Source: Amoebidium appalachense (lineage: Eukaryota > Ichthyosporea). From it: 64,000 nt of DNA. Below, piece by piece: positions 35,244 to 46,155 of the stretch. Made by a program: the position numbers and the translations under genes. Under the pieces are notes generated by a model. It was not told the DNA's origin. It saw only the letters and a program-made list of their open reading frames with translations, and ran no database searches. Location: positions 12,896,001-12,960,000 of the forward strand of contig CAVNZM010000001.1 in the NCBI GenBank assembly GCA_963693365.1. The letters are read 5' to 3'. How positions within the stretch are numbered: position 1 is the stretch's first letter; each line of letters opens with the position of its first letter.

Positions 35244-35900
35244 TGCCGTGGTTTACAACCATTGCAGGTTCACTTTCGTCCAAGGGGATGTCCCCCTAGA
35301 GGCAACACACGTCCCGGAGTAGTTTTCATAGAGGTTTTATTTGTGGAAATTATTGACATAAATATTTTTCTGGGTAAACACGTAGGATGGGTGTTCGATA
35401 CCAACACAACCATGTAGGCTTCATTTCGTGTTTTAGCAGTTAGCGGTTGGCTGCCCGCACACGGGCACCTATTAGCCAGTCAAAACATCAGATACCACAG
35501 ATCACTAGACCGAGTTATGATTGGCTCGGATCAGATTTCACATATCACTAGATCGATTTTTGATTGGCTCAGATCGGTAGGCTTAGGTATATAAGCACGA
35601 CAGTTTTTAGCAGATCAGCAAGCTACAAACACATCTTCTGTGTTTAGCATCCACAGCCTTACAGCTATATATTCCTTTTCACCCACCCACCTACACCCAC
35701 ACACAACCCCCATTGATCCACACATACGTGCTGTTTTTTCACGGGGCGAAGACTTCCCCCGTTTTTTGGGCACATGGACCTCACGGATCAATAAATTGAT
35801 GACTGGGGGCTTGCCGTGGTTTACAACCATTGCAGGTTCACTTTCGTCCAAGGGGATGTCCCCCTAGAGGCAACACACGTCCCGGAGTAGTTTTCATAGA
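35244..35900 (+). repeat. Copy II split direct repeats: B1, A2, spacer, B2
   Basis: B1 (35244-35332) starts TGCCGTGGTTTACAACC and ends GTTTTCATAGA. A2 (35333-35681) follows with no gap. A 130-bp spacer containing CACGGGGCGAAGAC comes next, then B2 (35812-35900), identical to B1 by eye. The B1-A2 join equals a circle junction of element end to element start. Confidence 0.92.
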
Positions 35901-36072
35901 TTCTCCTTTTTGTATTTAAGGCCTGGCCGGCCTCATATTATAAAATGCTATCTAATCTTACTCGAAATTGAGCTTTTTGGCCTTGAAGGCCGATCTTAAT
36001 AAAGCACTGTGAATGTCTCACCTGATGAGGGACTCTATCGATATATCTGCAAAACGTCCCCCCCCCCCCCTT

Positions 36073-36137
<65 letters not shown>

Positions 36138-36390
36138 AAAACAAACAAAAAAGAAAGAAAAAAAGAGCGAGAGAATCCTTGTTTCTCGTATGTTACCAGC
36201 ACGTAAGCAAGTATTTTATTCATTCACAATACATTGTTAGGTATGTGTAGTATATTATGGTGTTAATATTTTTTGGTTTACAATATGGTGTCCACGTTCC
36301 CAATATATCGTTATTGTCGATCAACTACTATGGTAGTATAATGCTATGATGACAATTTGTGCCGCATGATGCGTTACTTATAAGCATCGG
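35901..36390. other. Resumption of segmental duplication: AATAAA module, poly(C), (CA)n
   Basis: Matches 14250-14740. Contains GGCCTTGAAGGCC, AATAAA near 35998, C13 near 36058 and about 30 CA units. No gene. Confidence 0.75.
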
Positions 36391-37690
36391 GTTTTTTCAA
36401 TAACTACCCACAGAGTAGCTTCTACCACGAGAAATTCACCACAAATTATAAGGGGGGATGGTGAATGTGCCCCTGGAGTACGAGGGTCACACGAAAAAAA
36501 CACAACGTTGTAGCTCGTATAGAACCCCCCTTGTAGCATAGTCACGGTATATGTACATATGTTACCTAGACATTATTGGGTTTTCAATAACTACCCACAG
36601 AACAGCCTCTAGCACGAGAAATTTACCGCAAAGTTTATGGGGTGGATGGTAAATGTGCCCTTGGAGTACGAGGGTCACACGAAAAAAACACAACGTTGTA
36701 GCTCGAATAGAACCCCCCTCGTAGCATAGTATATGTACATGTGTTACTTACACATTATTGGTGTTTTCAATAACTACCCACAGAACAGCTTCTAGCACGA
36801 GAAACTTACCACACAGTTTATGGGGGGGATGGTGAATGTGCCCCTGGAGTACGAGGGTCACACGAAAAAAACACAACGTTGTAGCTTGTATAGAATCCCC
36901 CTTGTAGCATAGTATATGCCCATGTGTTACCTAGACATTTTTGGTTTTTTCAATAACTACCCACAGAACAGCCTCTAGCACGAGAAATTTACCACCAAGT
37001 TTATGGGGGGGATGGTAAATGTGCCCCTGGAGTACGAGGGTCACACGAAAAAAACACAACGTTGTAGCTCGAATAGAACCTCCCTTGTAGCATAGTATAT
37101 GTACATGTGTTACCTACACATTATTGGTTTTTTCAATAACTACCCACAGAACAGCTTCTAGCACGAGAAATTTACCACACAGTTTATGGGGGGGATGGGG
37201 AATGTGCCCCTGGAGTACGAGGGTCGCACAAAAAAAACACAACGTTGTAGCTCGTATAGAACCCCCCTTGTAGCATAGTATATGTACATATGTTACCTAG
37301 ACATTATTGGTTTTTCAATAACTACTCACAGAACAGCCTCTAGCATGAGAAATTTACCACAAAGTTTGTGGGGGGGATGGTGAATGTGTCCCTGGAGTAC
37401 GAGGGTCACACGAAAAAAACACAACGTTGTAGCTCGAATAGAACCCCCCCTTGTAGCATAGTATGTGTACATATGTTACTTACACATTATTGGTTTTTTC
37501 AATAACTACCCACAGAACAGCTTCTGGCACGAGAACTTTACCACACAGTTTATGGGGGGGATGGTGAGTGTGCCTCTGGAGTACGAGGGTCACACGAGAA
37601 AAAAACAACATTGTAGCCCGGATTGAAACCCCCCTTGTACCATATACATCATATATCATGGAGCATGTGTTACTTTCGCGTTATTGGTTT
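36391..37690 (+). repeat. Satellite array, seven units of about 183 bp
   Basis: Same unit as 14741-16570, with seven copies and a terminal half unit that joins the same GTACCGCGCGGCAAA module. The difference in unit number between the two arrays shows expansion or contraction after the segmental duplication. Confidence 0.92.
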
Positions 37691-37775
37691 CCTAGCACGA
37701 GATATTCAGCACACAGTTGGGGTTGTGGGGGCAGTGTACACCTACAATATCAGGGGTACCGCGCGGCAAAAACAG

Positions 37776-37777
37776 CC

Positions 37778-37822
<45 letters not shown>
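37776..37822. repeat. C4-G43 homopolymer
   Basis: Forty-three consecutive G after four C, at the position of the C17-G17 palindrome of copy A. Flanking sequence is otherwise matched (GCGCGGCAAA before, GTCACGCGTGCGATGG after), though copy A has about 117 bp more between the G-run and that right flank. Confidence 0.9.
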
Positions 37823-37823
<1 letters not shown>

Positions 37824-38291
37824 CACGCGTGCGATGGTGCACTAATTATTACGTCAACTAGGCAGGGTATAGCATCAACGTTATTATATGTCCTGCTGAG
37901 TTTCTTTGGTTGTACACCCGTCACCAGTCAATTTATTGGTGTTGGCGCCCACCTATGACACTACCTCGGAAGACTGGGGTCACAAGTGGTGCACACGGTG
38001 GGTAAATATCATCAAACTGTAGCTGCAAAAGAATGTGCAATTATGCATCACTGTCTGGTATTTGTCTATCCCCCCCCCCCCCCCCCCCGCCCCCCTCCCC
38101 CTGCCCCTCCATCCCCCCCCCCCCCCCCCTCCCCCCCCCCCCCCCCCTCCCACCCCAGGCCTCTCCACACCACACACACACGCACCACACACACACACTA
38201 CTGCCGAGCTACATGGATGCCATCACCATCACACGTGACGATATTTAATTAGTATTGGTGATATTGTACGAATACGTAACATATATTGGTA
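37823..38291. other. Duplicated non-coding segment with poly(C) runs
   Basis: Matches 16819-17271. C-rich tract at about 38071-38157 and a short CA repeat. No coding potential beyond poly-Pro frames. Confidence 0.7.
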
Positions 38292-39115
38292 AGGTGGTGG
38301 TGGGTGGGTTGGGGGGGGGGGGGGGGGGGGGGGAGCAACACAACCGAAACTGTCGGTGTTACGAGTGGTTCGTCTAGGAAAGAAGTGATTTTTTAATTAT
38401 TAGCGGGAAACAATATCATATCCCCATTGCATGTGGGGGGAACGAGGGAGGGGGGAGGGGGGGGGGGGTGGGGGTTTCACAACGATTCTTTATCGACTGT
38501 GCATAATTAATGTATATTGCACATGTAGCCTGAAAGATTAAAGTGAATGTGTGTATGTATATGTCAAGACTTAGTATATTTGTGTATGCAATACATGTAC
38601 AAGTATTAGGGATTGGTTCTCTGCGAGTTCAAAGAGTATATGAGTGTGTTTTTTTTGTTTTTTTTATTGTTTTTTTTAGTAGTTCCGTGTAACACCATGA
38701 AAGTTCCATATTTAGGGGGGGGGGGGGGGCACGATATTGGGTTCCATTGTTATTTGGATCAGATAGTTTATTGGTTTTTACGATGTCAATGTTGAGACGG
38801 GGTCGTAATCACTAAGCGCATGATGCATACTGATAGTCAACAGGTTGAAATATGTCAATGTATCGTTATTTAACATGCTTAACTTGTGTTTCCCGTACAT
38901 GCAAGCTGAGCCAAGTGTATACGTAAACCAAAAATACCCTATCATGATGAGATTTAGATAAAATTGAGAAGAATAAAACCAAGTGGGGCATCACCTATGT
39001 TTTCTTTCCACTTGCCACTACTAGAGAGAGAGAGAAGGAAGAGGGAGAGAGAGAGAGACAGATTAGAGAAAGACGGAAAGAGAAAGAGAGAGAGAGAAAG
39101 AGAAAGAGAAGAGAG

Positions 39116-39150
<35 letters not shown>

Positions 39151-39621
39151 TGTGTGTGTGTGTGTGTGTGTGCGTGCGTGTTTGTGAGTGAGTGTGTGTG
39201 TATGTGTGCTGTGAGCGTGCGAGCATTTATGTGTGTGTGCCGTTGTGTGTGTGCGCGACGTCCATGCGTGCACACGTGTGTGGTTTGCAAATGGGTTGTG
39301 ACTCAACCGCCATATATATGATGTATGCGCACGTGTGCATATGTGTGCGTTCCTGCATGCACAGGGGGGGGGGGGGGGGGGGGGGGGGGCTCATTGTGTG
39401 CGGGAGAGGGGAGAGGAGTAGAGCGCACACGGTCTGGAACACAGATAAACGTTTTCGTCTTTGTAGGTGGGTGGGTGGGGGGGGGGGGGGGTGCGCGGGG
39501 GGGGAAGAGGGGAGGGGGGGAGGGGGCATCATGATCAGGGATAACAGTGTGTGTGCGTGTGTGCGCTTGTGTGTGCATGTGCTGTGTGTGTTGTGTAGGT
39601 GTGCGCCTGTGTGTGCGCGCC

Positions 39622-39653
<32 letters not shown>

Positions 39654-39656
39654 GTG

Positions 39657-39754
<98 letters not shown>

Positions 39755-40109
39755 TTGAGTGTGAGCATGAGCTGTGGGTGTGAGTGTGAGTATGGGTGTG
39801 GGTGTGTGCATTCGTGCTTGTGTCCACGTACACGTGTGATTTCAAAGAAGTCGAAAGTGCCAGTGACATCCATGTTGAAAAAAAGACAAGCAAGCACGCT
39901 AAGAAGGACAGCAAGAAGTAACAGAAACCCTTTCATGCCGAAAAATGGTCAAGAACAAAGAAGTGGAGGACACGTAACTATAGTCTGATAGTTGTGACTA
40001 AGGGCACTAACTTAGGGCACCGCTAAGGGCACCAAGCTGATGCACGCGCGCGCGCGAGCCGAAATCTATTTTTATCTTTTCCCTAATCAGGCGCGGCGGT
40101 TACTAAACC
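38292..40109. other. Copy-B-specific segment, no recognisable gene
   Basis: Poly(G) at about 38309-38333 and 38455-38475, AT-rich unique sequence to about 39000, then GA and GT repeats, then about 330 bp of unique sequence. A frame at about 39829-39988 gives a Lys/Arg-rich peptide after the GT repeat, but with no family signature. Confidence 0.5.
39020..39800. repeat. (GA)n followed by (GT)n with a central poly(G)
   Basis: GA-rich 39020-39148, GT-rich 39149-39360, poly(G) about 39364-39389 and 39478-39490, then a nearly pure GT tract from about 39620 to 39750. Frames here translate only to RERE, VCVC or THTH. Confidence 0.92.
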
Positions 40110-40810
40110 GGTCTATGGCAAATAGTGATTGGCTAAACCCAATCCGGTTTGCAATTTTTTGTCCGTTTAAGCCTGTACGCACGTTGTTTGCTCCATTTCT
40201 CTTCCCCCTTCCCGCAGGTCCGCAGGTCCTTTCCCGCAGGTCGCCTGGTCGCAGGTCCCTTCCCGCAGGTCGCCTGGTCGCAGTTCCCTTCCCGCAGGTC
40301 GCCTAGTCACAGGTCCCCTCCGCAGGTCGCGCAGCCACCGTGCTGAATGGTTTCGACCATGCTGCATGCTGCAGCTTCTTCGCCTAACGGCTGAAAGGCC
40401 GTTTGAAGGTTAGTTTTGTGTTGCCTGCTTTTGTGCATATGGCGTTTGTCTGTCTGGTCTGTGTCCGTGCCTGTGATTATATCTGTGTCTGTGTCTGTGT
40501 CTGTGTGCGTGTGTGTGTATGTGTGTGTGTGTGCGTGCGTGTGCGTGTGTCTGCTGGCTGCAGATGCACGTTGCCTTTTCACGTTCATGAACCAGCGACT
40601 GTGGGCACTACTTTTGCTGTTAGCACTATAGCTATCATCCCCTCCACCAGTCGTTCAAGCTATTTTCTGCTCCTCTAGACTTCATAAGTTCTGGTCCGGG
40701 TTTCCGTCCTTACTATGTTTGAGTTTGGTTCTGTCGACTCTTTTTTTGCCACTCTCAGTCAGCCCCCTCAGTCCCCCGCCCCCCCCCCCCCCCCCCCCCC
40801 ACACTTCTCG
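40110..40810 (+). repeat. Single 427-bp unit with CGCAGGTC leader, copy B
   Basis: Starts with the same leader as 17643 (inverted CCAAT boxes, CGCAGGTCGCCTGGT words) and holds one copy of the unit that is tripled in copy A. A C-run (about 40779-40800) follows. Confidence 0.85.
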
Positions 40811-40907
40811 CAAGTAGGATGAGCTAATTCTTAGCTCGAGTTCCTTTACAGGTTTTGCCAACGTTGGCCCATGAAGTCATCAGCAGCTCCAAGGCTACGT
40901 TATCATC

Positions 40908-41370
40908 TAGAGGTGGGTACCGGCTCTTTGTCCTATGGCTGCTGTTGTTTCCGTTTTTCGTTTCTGTGTTGCTCTTATAGCACGATGACTGGTTCTTTGA
41001 TCTGTGCATGTTTAGCATCCATAGGTGGGTACCGGCTCTTTGTCCTATGGCTGCTGTTGTTTCCGTGTTTCGTTTCTGTGTTGCTCTTATAGCACGATGA
41101 CTGATCATGTTGGCTTTGTTCAGATTTGCCTGCTTTGATCTGTGCATGTTTAGCACCCATAGGTGGGTACCGGCTCTTTGTCCTATGGCTGCTGTTGTTT
41201 CCGTGTTTTGTTTCTGTGTTGCTCTTATAGCACGATGACTGATCATGTTGACTTTGTTCAGATTTGCCTGCTTTGATCTGTGCATGTTTAGCATCCATAG
41301 GTGGGTACCGGCTCTTTGTCCTATGGCTGCTGTTGTTTCCGTGTTTCGTTTCTGTGTTGCTCACGACCAG
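40908..41370 (+). repeat. Four tandem units starting GGTGGGTACCGG
   Basis: Units begin near 40912, 41024, 41161 and 41301 (period 112-140 bp) with GGTGGGTACCGGCTCTTTG, separated by CTCTTATAGCACGATGACTG and TTTGATCTGTGCATG. Only one unit is present in copy A (19137). Confidence 0.88.
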
Positions 41371-41543
41371 ACACAATGAAGTGCTTTGTTGGTATCATGG
41401 GAGAGGACTCACAGCATTTTTTATCACATCTACTTACACATGTTGTAGGAGTTTGGTTGATTGTATAGATTAGATGGTTAGCCCTTTTGGGTGGAGGGGA
41501 ATACACTTTGCTTTATGCACAACTAACATGCATTGTTCCCCAG

Positions 41544-41747
41544 GAGTTGGCGAACCACCAGGAGATTCTCCGCCGTCTCGAGAAGAAGGCCACAGAAGAA
41601 AAGAAGAAGAAGAAAGACTCCCCCCCCAGGCCTTCCACCCCCCCCCCCCCCCTGCCGACGACGGGGCCCCACCTGCTCAGCAACCTTCGACCCCCACTGC
41701 AACCCCCTCCCGGCCAGCAGATCAGTGAGAAGGAGACGCCGCCTTAA
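41544..41747 (+). CDS. Possible terminal exon, Lys-rich then Pro-rich
   Basis: A pyrimidine-rich tract ending TTCCCCAG at 41543 looks like a splice acceptor. The frame that follows reads ELANHQEILRRLEKKATEEK, a charged helix with coiled-coil character, then a poly-Lys stretch, a poly-Pro stretch and a TAA at 41745-41747. No upstream exon or start is identified, and no family is recognisable. The segment is absent from segmental copy A. It may be the 3' end of a host gene, or low-complexity sequence resembling one. Confidence 0.35.
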   Translation, partial: ELANHQEILRRLEKKATEEKKKKKDSPPRPSTPPPPLPTTGPHLLSNLRPPLQPPPGQQISEKETPP

Positions 41748-41942
41748 AATGCGGCCCCAGCCCAGCCTGTTGTGCTTGTGTGGTAGTTTTTTTTTCTTTT
41801 TTTTTCTTTTTTGTCATGATTCTTTTTGGTATTTTTTGTTTGCATAAGAGTAGTGTTGTTACGAGATGCGAGATAAAGTAGATAGTAGAGAATGGATGCC
41901 ACCTGGGGTGGTATGTTAGTTTGAATGCTTGTTAGAGTAGTG

Positions 41943-42141
41943 CAGTCTCTTCTCTTGTGGATGGAGACTTAGGGAATTGGTGTGTCTTGTCTCAAGAGGA
42001 GCGAGACTTAGAAAATTTTGATAGTTGTGCCTGTTTGTTACGGCTCCTGCGGAGCCAGACTTAGAAGTTAACTCGGTCTCTGCTCCTGTGGAGCGAGACT
42101 TATAGGATAATGGAAGTCTCTGCTCCTGTGGAGCGAGACTT
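41943..42141 (+). repeat. Five tandem hairpin-forming repeats
   Basis: Five imperfect copies (about 41943, 41983, 42038, 42074, 42113), each able to fold as a stem: AGTCTCTGCTCC, a short loop, then GGAGCGAGACT. In the third copy CGGCTCC pairs with GGAGCCAG. Loop-side changes are partly matched across the stem. Each is followed by TTA or TTG and an AT-rich spacer of 10-25 bases. Confidence 0.65.
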
Positions 42142-42570
42142 GTAGTAAAAATACTGTCGTCTGTCGTGGCTATGCATAGCAGTCTTTATGGTATCTCGTG
42201 TACAAATTGTGAAATAAAATAGAAAGGTAAGAAGGAAGGGGGGGGGGGGGGGGGGAGGGGAGGGAGGGGGGGCACAACGGTGGTGGTTACATTTCGTAAT
42301 ATGATATTACGACAGCTCGTAATCGTATATTGCGATATTCCGTAATATTGTATTTAGTTAGTCATGGTATACTCGTAACATATTATTTGGCTATGCATAG
42401 GATATCTTATGGATGGGCAAAGAGCTGTCGTAATGATGTATACACGACATGCTATGTATATACATACGTGTGGTGTACGGGCTCTTATGGAAATGTCTAC
42501 GACGGTATTATGGGGGTCGTAATGTACCCCAAGACCAGCAATGTGTATATCATATGTATATGGTTGGTAA
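42142..42570. repeat. Poly(G) and left half of a CGTAAT/ATTACG motif island
   Basis: G-rich run at about 42238-42270, then AT-rich DNA with repeated CGTAAT, TATTACG and GTCGTAATG words. The same motif style resumes at 47934 on the other side of Ngaro-like copy III, so the island was split by that insertion. Confidence 0.6.
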
Positions 42571-42865
42571 GGTTTTATTTGTGGAATTTATTGACATGAA
42601 TATTTTTTCTGGGTAAACACGTAGGATGGGTGTTCGGTATCAACATAACCATGTAGGCTTCATTTCGTGTTTTAGCAGTTCGCGGTTGGCTGCCCGCACA
42701 CGGGCACCTATTAGCCAATCAAAACATCAGATTCCACATATCACTAGACCGAGTTTTGATTGGCTCGGATCAGATTTCACATATCACTAGATCAATTTTG
42801 ATTGGCTACAAACACATCTTCTGTGTTTAGCACCCACAGCCTTACAGCTATATATTCCTTTTTCA
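42571..42865 (+). repeat. A1 repeat of copy III with the TATA region deleted
   Basis: Lacks about 54 bp that A2 of the same element retains (from after TTTTGATTGGCT to before ACAAACACATC), removing the TATATAAG box and the probable start site. GGCT and AGCTA words flank the missing part, suggesting slippage. Confidence 0.85.
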
Positions 42866-42895
42866 TTCTCCCTATCTTTCTCTCCGCCGGTCAGC

Positions 42896-44054
42896 ATGCC
42901 GCCGAAAAAGCGCCAGGCCTCAGCCCACTGCCCCTGCCGCGGCACCTAAGCGCCTGACCCGCAGCGACCTCCGCCACAGGCTGACCAACGCTCCCGCGGG
43001 CCCTGACGCGCCTCCGGAGGCCCATACCACCACGGACCCTCCGGCTACTCTCCCCTCTACTCCTGAAGTCCCTCCTCAGGCCCCGCCGTCCCCGCCGATG
43101 ACTTCTCAAGACGCCGTCCTTGCCGCCCTCACCGCCATCAGCACCCAGATGGCTGGCGTCCTGGCCGCTCTCACCAACCGCGACCCTCCCGCGCCCCCTG
43201 CCGCACCCCCTGCACCCGGGGCCGGGACTGCATCTCGGCCCTGACCTGGACCTACCTGCCCTGCCCGCGCCCCCCATTACAGGTGAGAACACTGGCGACA
43301 TTCAGCAGGGCACACTGCCGCTTCCCCCCGCGGATGTGCTGGCAGATTTGCGCGCCAATCGTTTCGTCGACCTGTATAAGTTCACCCCCGCAGCCCTCCT
43401 GGCCCCATCCAAGAAAGGTCAGCAGCTGCGCATGGCCGACGACGGCAGCATCGAGGCTTTTCGCAATGACAAACCCGTTCCCCTGCGTTCACTCGTCATT
43501 TGGATCCAAGCTTGGACCCATTACATGGCCGCCAAGCACCACCTCGACCTCCCCACGGACAAGGACGTACTTTGGACTCAGCACTATCACTCGCCTCAGC
43601 ACCCGATACCCGTGGGCCCAGATCCACAACTATGACGTGTACGCGGCGTACCGTTGCCCACCAGCAGGGTCGGGCTCCGATCGAGTGTCCCAACCTGCTC
43701 GCCCAACTCCACCAGGATCTCCTCCTGCCACCCACTCTGCTCATCCCGGACGCATGTCAGCGCTGTGGCTTCCCCGACCACCCCAGCGCGGCCTGCCCCA
43801 TGTACCCCAAGCCCGGCTGTGGTCTTGACGGCTTCAAGCCGCCCCACAAGCCCGGCGGGGGCCAAACACCCAACCGCCCTGGGCCGCAACCCGGCCCGGC
43901 AAAACCGGCCCGACCCGTGGATCTACCCGCGACACACTGCAGGAATTTCCACATCAACGGTCGGTCCTGCGCTAAGCAGCCCTGCCCCTTCTCCCACGTG
44001 TGCCCGCTCTGCTCTGGCACACACCCCCGCAAAGACTGCAAGCACAATGCCTAG
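42896..44054 (+). pseudogene. Gag-like ORF1 of Ngaro-like copy III, multiple frameshifts
   Basis: Begins MPPKKRQASA like copies I and II, but a one-base insertion near 42925 shifts the frame. A gap relative to copy II near 43220 and another one-base insertion near 43584 (CACTATCACT against CACATCACT) add further breaks. The conserved core (VIWIQAWTHYMAAKHH) and all three zinc motifs (CQRCGFPDHPSAAC, CRNFHINGRSCAKQPCPFSH, CPLCSGTHPRKDC) are still readable in separate frames. The C-terminal segment is intact from about 43640 to the stop. Confidence 0.88.
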
Positions 44055-44341
44055 TCTACGCGCACACACACAGATAGAACATAGGGGCTCGGAGCTAGGA
44101 CACACGGGTACAAGGAAACGGAGCTCGGGAAAACGGGCCAATAGGGCTGAGTACAAATTTTAGCAGGCCAACTACGGCGCCCGCGCGCGCCAAGAATAAA
44201 TGTCGCTACACAAAGACGTTATTCTGGCCACTGCACATAATTTTACTCCCCCCCCCCATCCCACGAGCCTCCCCCCCCCCTGGCACTCACCTAGCACTCC
44301 CTCCCCCCTTCTTCTACCTCTGTGTCCGCCCACACCCGCGC

Positions 44342-44434
44342 GTGCTCGGGCATCCCCTGCACAGGGCCCCGCTGCCCTCCCTGCAAGCCCTCCCTCGGGC
44401 CCAGCTGCCCTACTCTAACCCCCCCGGGGCCCTG

Positions 44435-44465
<31 letters not shown>

Positions 44466-46155
44466 GCTGCCGGGACCTCCCCGAGGGTGCCCCACCCTTG
44501 CTAACCACACCTTCCCCCGAGGCTCAGACCCGGAGGCCCGCCCGCTGCCCCAGCACCACATTGACACCTCCCGCCTCCGGGAGCTGCTGGCATCCTACCC
44601 AGACCAATCATTCGCCGCGCAGCTCCTCCACGATGTCGAATTCGGTGTCGACATCGGCTACCGCGGCCCCCTCCACCTCTCGGGTGGGCCCCAACCTACC
44701 CACCACCCCGGCTGCTGCTGCCGCTATCACGGCGGATATTGCCAACGAAGTCGCCCTCGGCTACCTGCGCGGCCCCCTCTCCCCGGACCAATTCTTCGCC
44801 GAATTTCCGGTCCACCGTTCCTCCCCCATCGGCGCCGTTACTAAAAAAGGGAACCCCCCCCAAGTACCGTCGAATTCACCACCTCTCATGGCCCCAGGGC
44901 AGCAGCGTCAATGACAGCGTCACCTACCCCGACGAACTTCAGTACATTCGAGCCCGGGACGTCACCCAGCTCATTCTCGACGCAGGCCCCGGCTGCTACA
45001 TGGCCGTGGCAGACGTGCAGGCTGCCTTCCGGCACATGCCCATCCGACCAGAAGACCATCGCTTAATATCATTCAAATAAATGGCAGGGGCATTTTTACG
45101 TTGACACCCGACTGCCCTTCGGCCTGAAATCTAGCCCAGCCATCTGGGAACGGATCGCGGCCACCCTCCAGTGGCTGGCACACCAGCACGGTGTTACCCT
45201 CATCCGCCACTACGTAGACGACTGGATTATAGTCGCCCCCACCCAAGAGCAGTGCCAACGTCACCTATCCACCTTCCTGCAACTCTGCCGAGAGCTGCAC
45301 ATTGCCATCTCCGAAGACAAGATGCAGGGCCCGGCTACCCGTATTGTCTTCATCGGTATCGAATTCGACTCCGTCACCATGGAGGCACGGATCCCTGCTT
45401 CCAAACTCTCGGACCTACTCGACCTCACTTCCCACCCAACACCCACCATCACCATTCGGGACCTGCAATCCCTCCTCGGAAAACTCACCTGGTGTGCCCA
45501 GCTGGTCCCCCCCGGGCGGGCCTTCTCCCAGCGCCTATGGGCCCTTCTCCGAAAACACCCACACCTTGCCGGGCACCACCACATACGGCTGTCTGCTGCC
45601 GCCCGGGCAGACATAACCGAATGGCACCAGTTCCTCACATCATGGAATGGGGTGCACCTTATCACCCCCCCCACATACACCACCCTGGCCACCGATGCTG
45701 CCGAATCCGTGGGTCTAGGTGGCCACTGGCTCGACCAATGGTTTTTCATGCCCTGGTCTCCCCCCACCCAAGCCCTCTATACTCATGAGGGTAAACTCGG
45801 TTCCTCCGTCATCGAACTCTTGGCCATCGCAGCCGCCGTGGCCCTCTGGGCCCCCTCCTGGTCCACCCACCATGTCCATATTTTATGCGACAACACGGGT
45901 GCTGTGTCTGACCTGCACTCCCGGTCTTCCCCCCACCCCGTGATGGCCAAACTTATTCGGTTCATCACCCGCATGGAAATGCAATACCAATTCACGTTAC
46001 AGGCCTCCTACCTACCGGGACCCCTCAACCATCTAGCCGATGCCATTTCTCGTAACCAACTTCTCCGAGCCCGACGACTCCGACCTTCCCTGCAACCGGA
46101 GCCCTGCCCCTTCCCCTCCTGGGTCCACGAGTTCCTATCCTATTTCCTGGGCTAA
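44342..46155 (+). pseudogene. RT-RNase H of Ngaro-like copy III, multiple frameshifts
   Basis: Collinear with the 604-residue ORF2 of copy II. Single-base insertions in C-runs near 44668 and 44860, and a four-base insertion near 45076 that creates an in-frame TAA just after ADVQAAFRHMPIRPED, break the frame. From about 45085 to 46155 it is open again and retains HYVDDWIIVAP (RT catalytic box) and the RNase H motifs (LATDAAESVGLGG, SSVIELLAI, ILCDNTGAV). The C28 tract at 44438-44465 lies in the leader. The 3' end overlaps the YR frame by 116 bases. Confidence 0.88.

Larger units (their letters stand above)
30460..35900 (+). mobile_element. Ngaro-like YR retrotransposon, copy II (youngest, nearly complete)
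   Basis: A 5441-bp element: A1 (30460-30808), gag, RT-RNaseH, YR, B1 (35244-35332), A2 (35333-35681), a 130-bp spacer and B2 (35812-35900). A1 and A2 (349 bp) and B1 and B2 (89 bp) appear identical by eye, implying a recent insertion. The ends are fixed by the empty site in copy A of the segmental duplication: left flank TTGTTTT and right flank TTCTCC rejoin as TTGTTTTTTCTCC with nothing gained or lost. No DNA methyltransferase domain is visible, which favours Ngaro over DIRS. Confidence 0.92.

Noticed and set aside
30460-35681. A1 and A2 as long terminal repeats of an LTR retrotransposon
   Set aside because: A2 is not terminal. It is preceded by B1 and followed by a spacer and B2; there is a tyrosine recombinase instead of a DDE integrase, and no target-site duplication.
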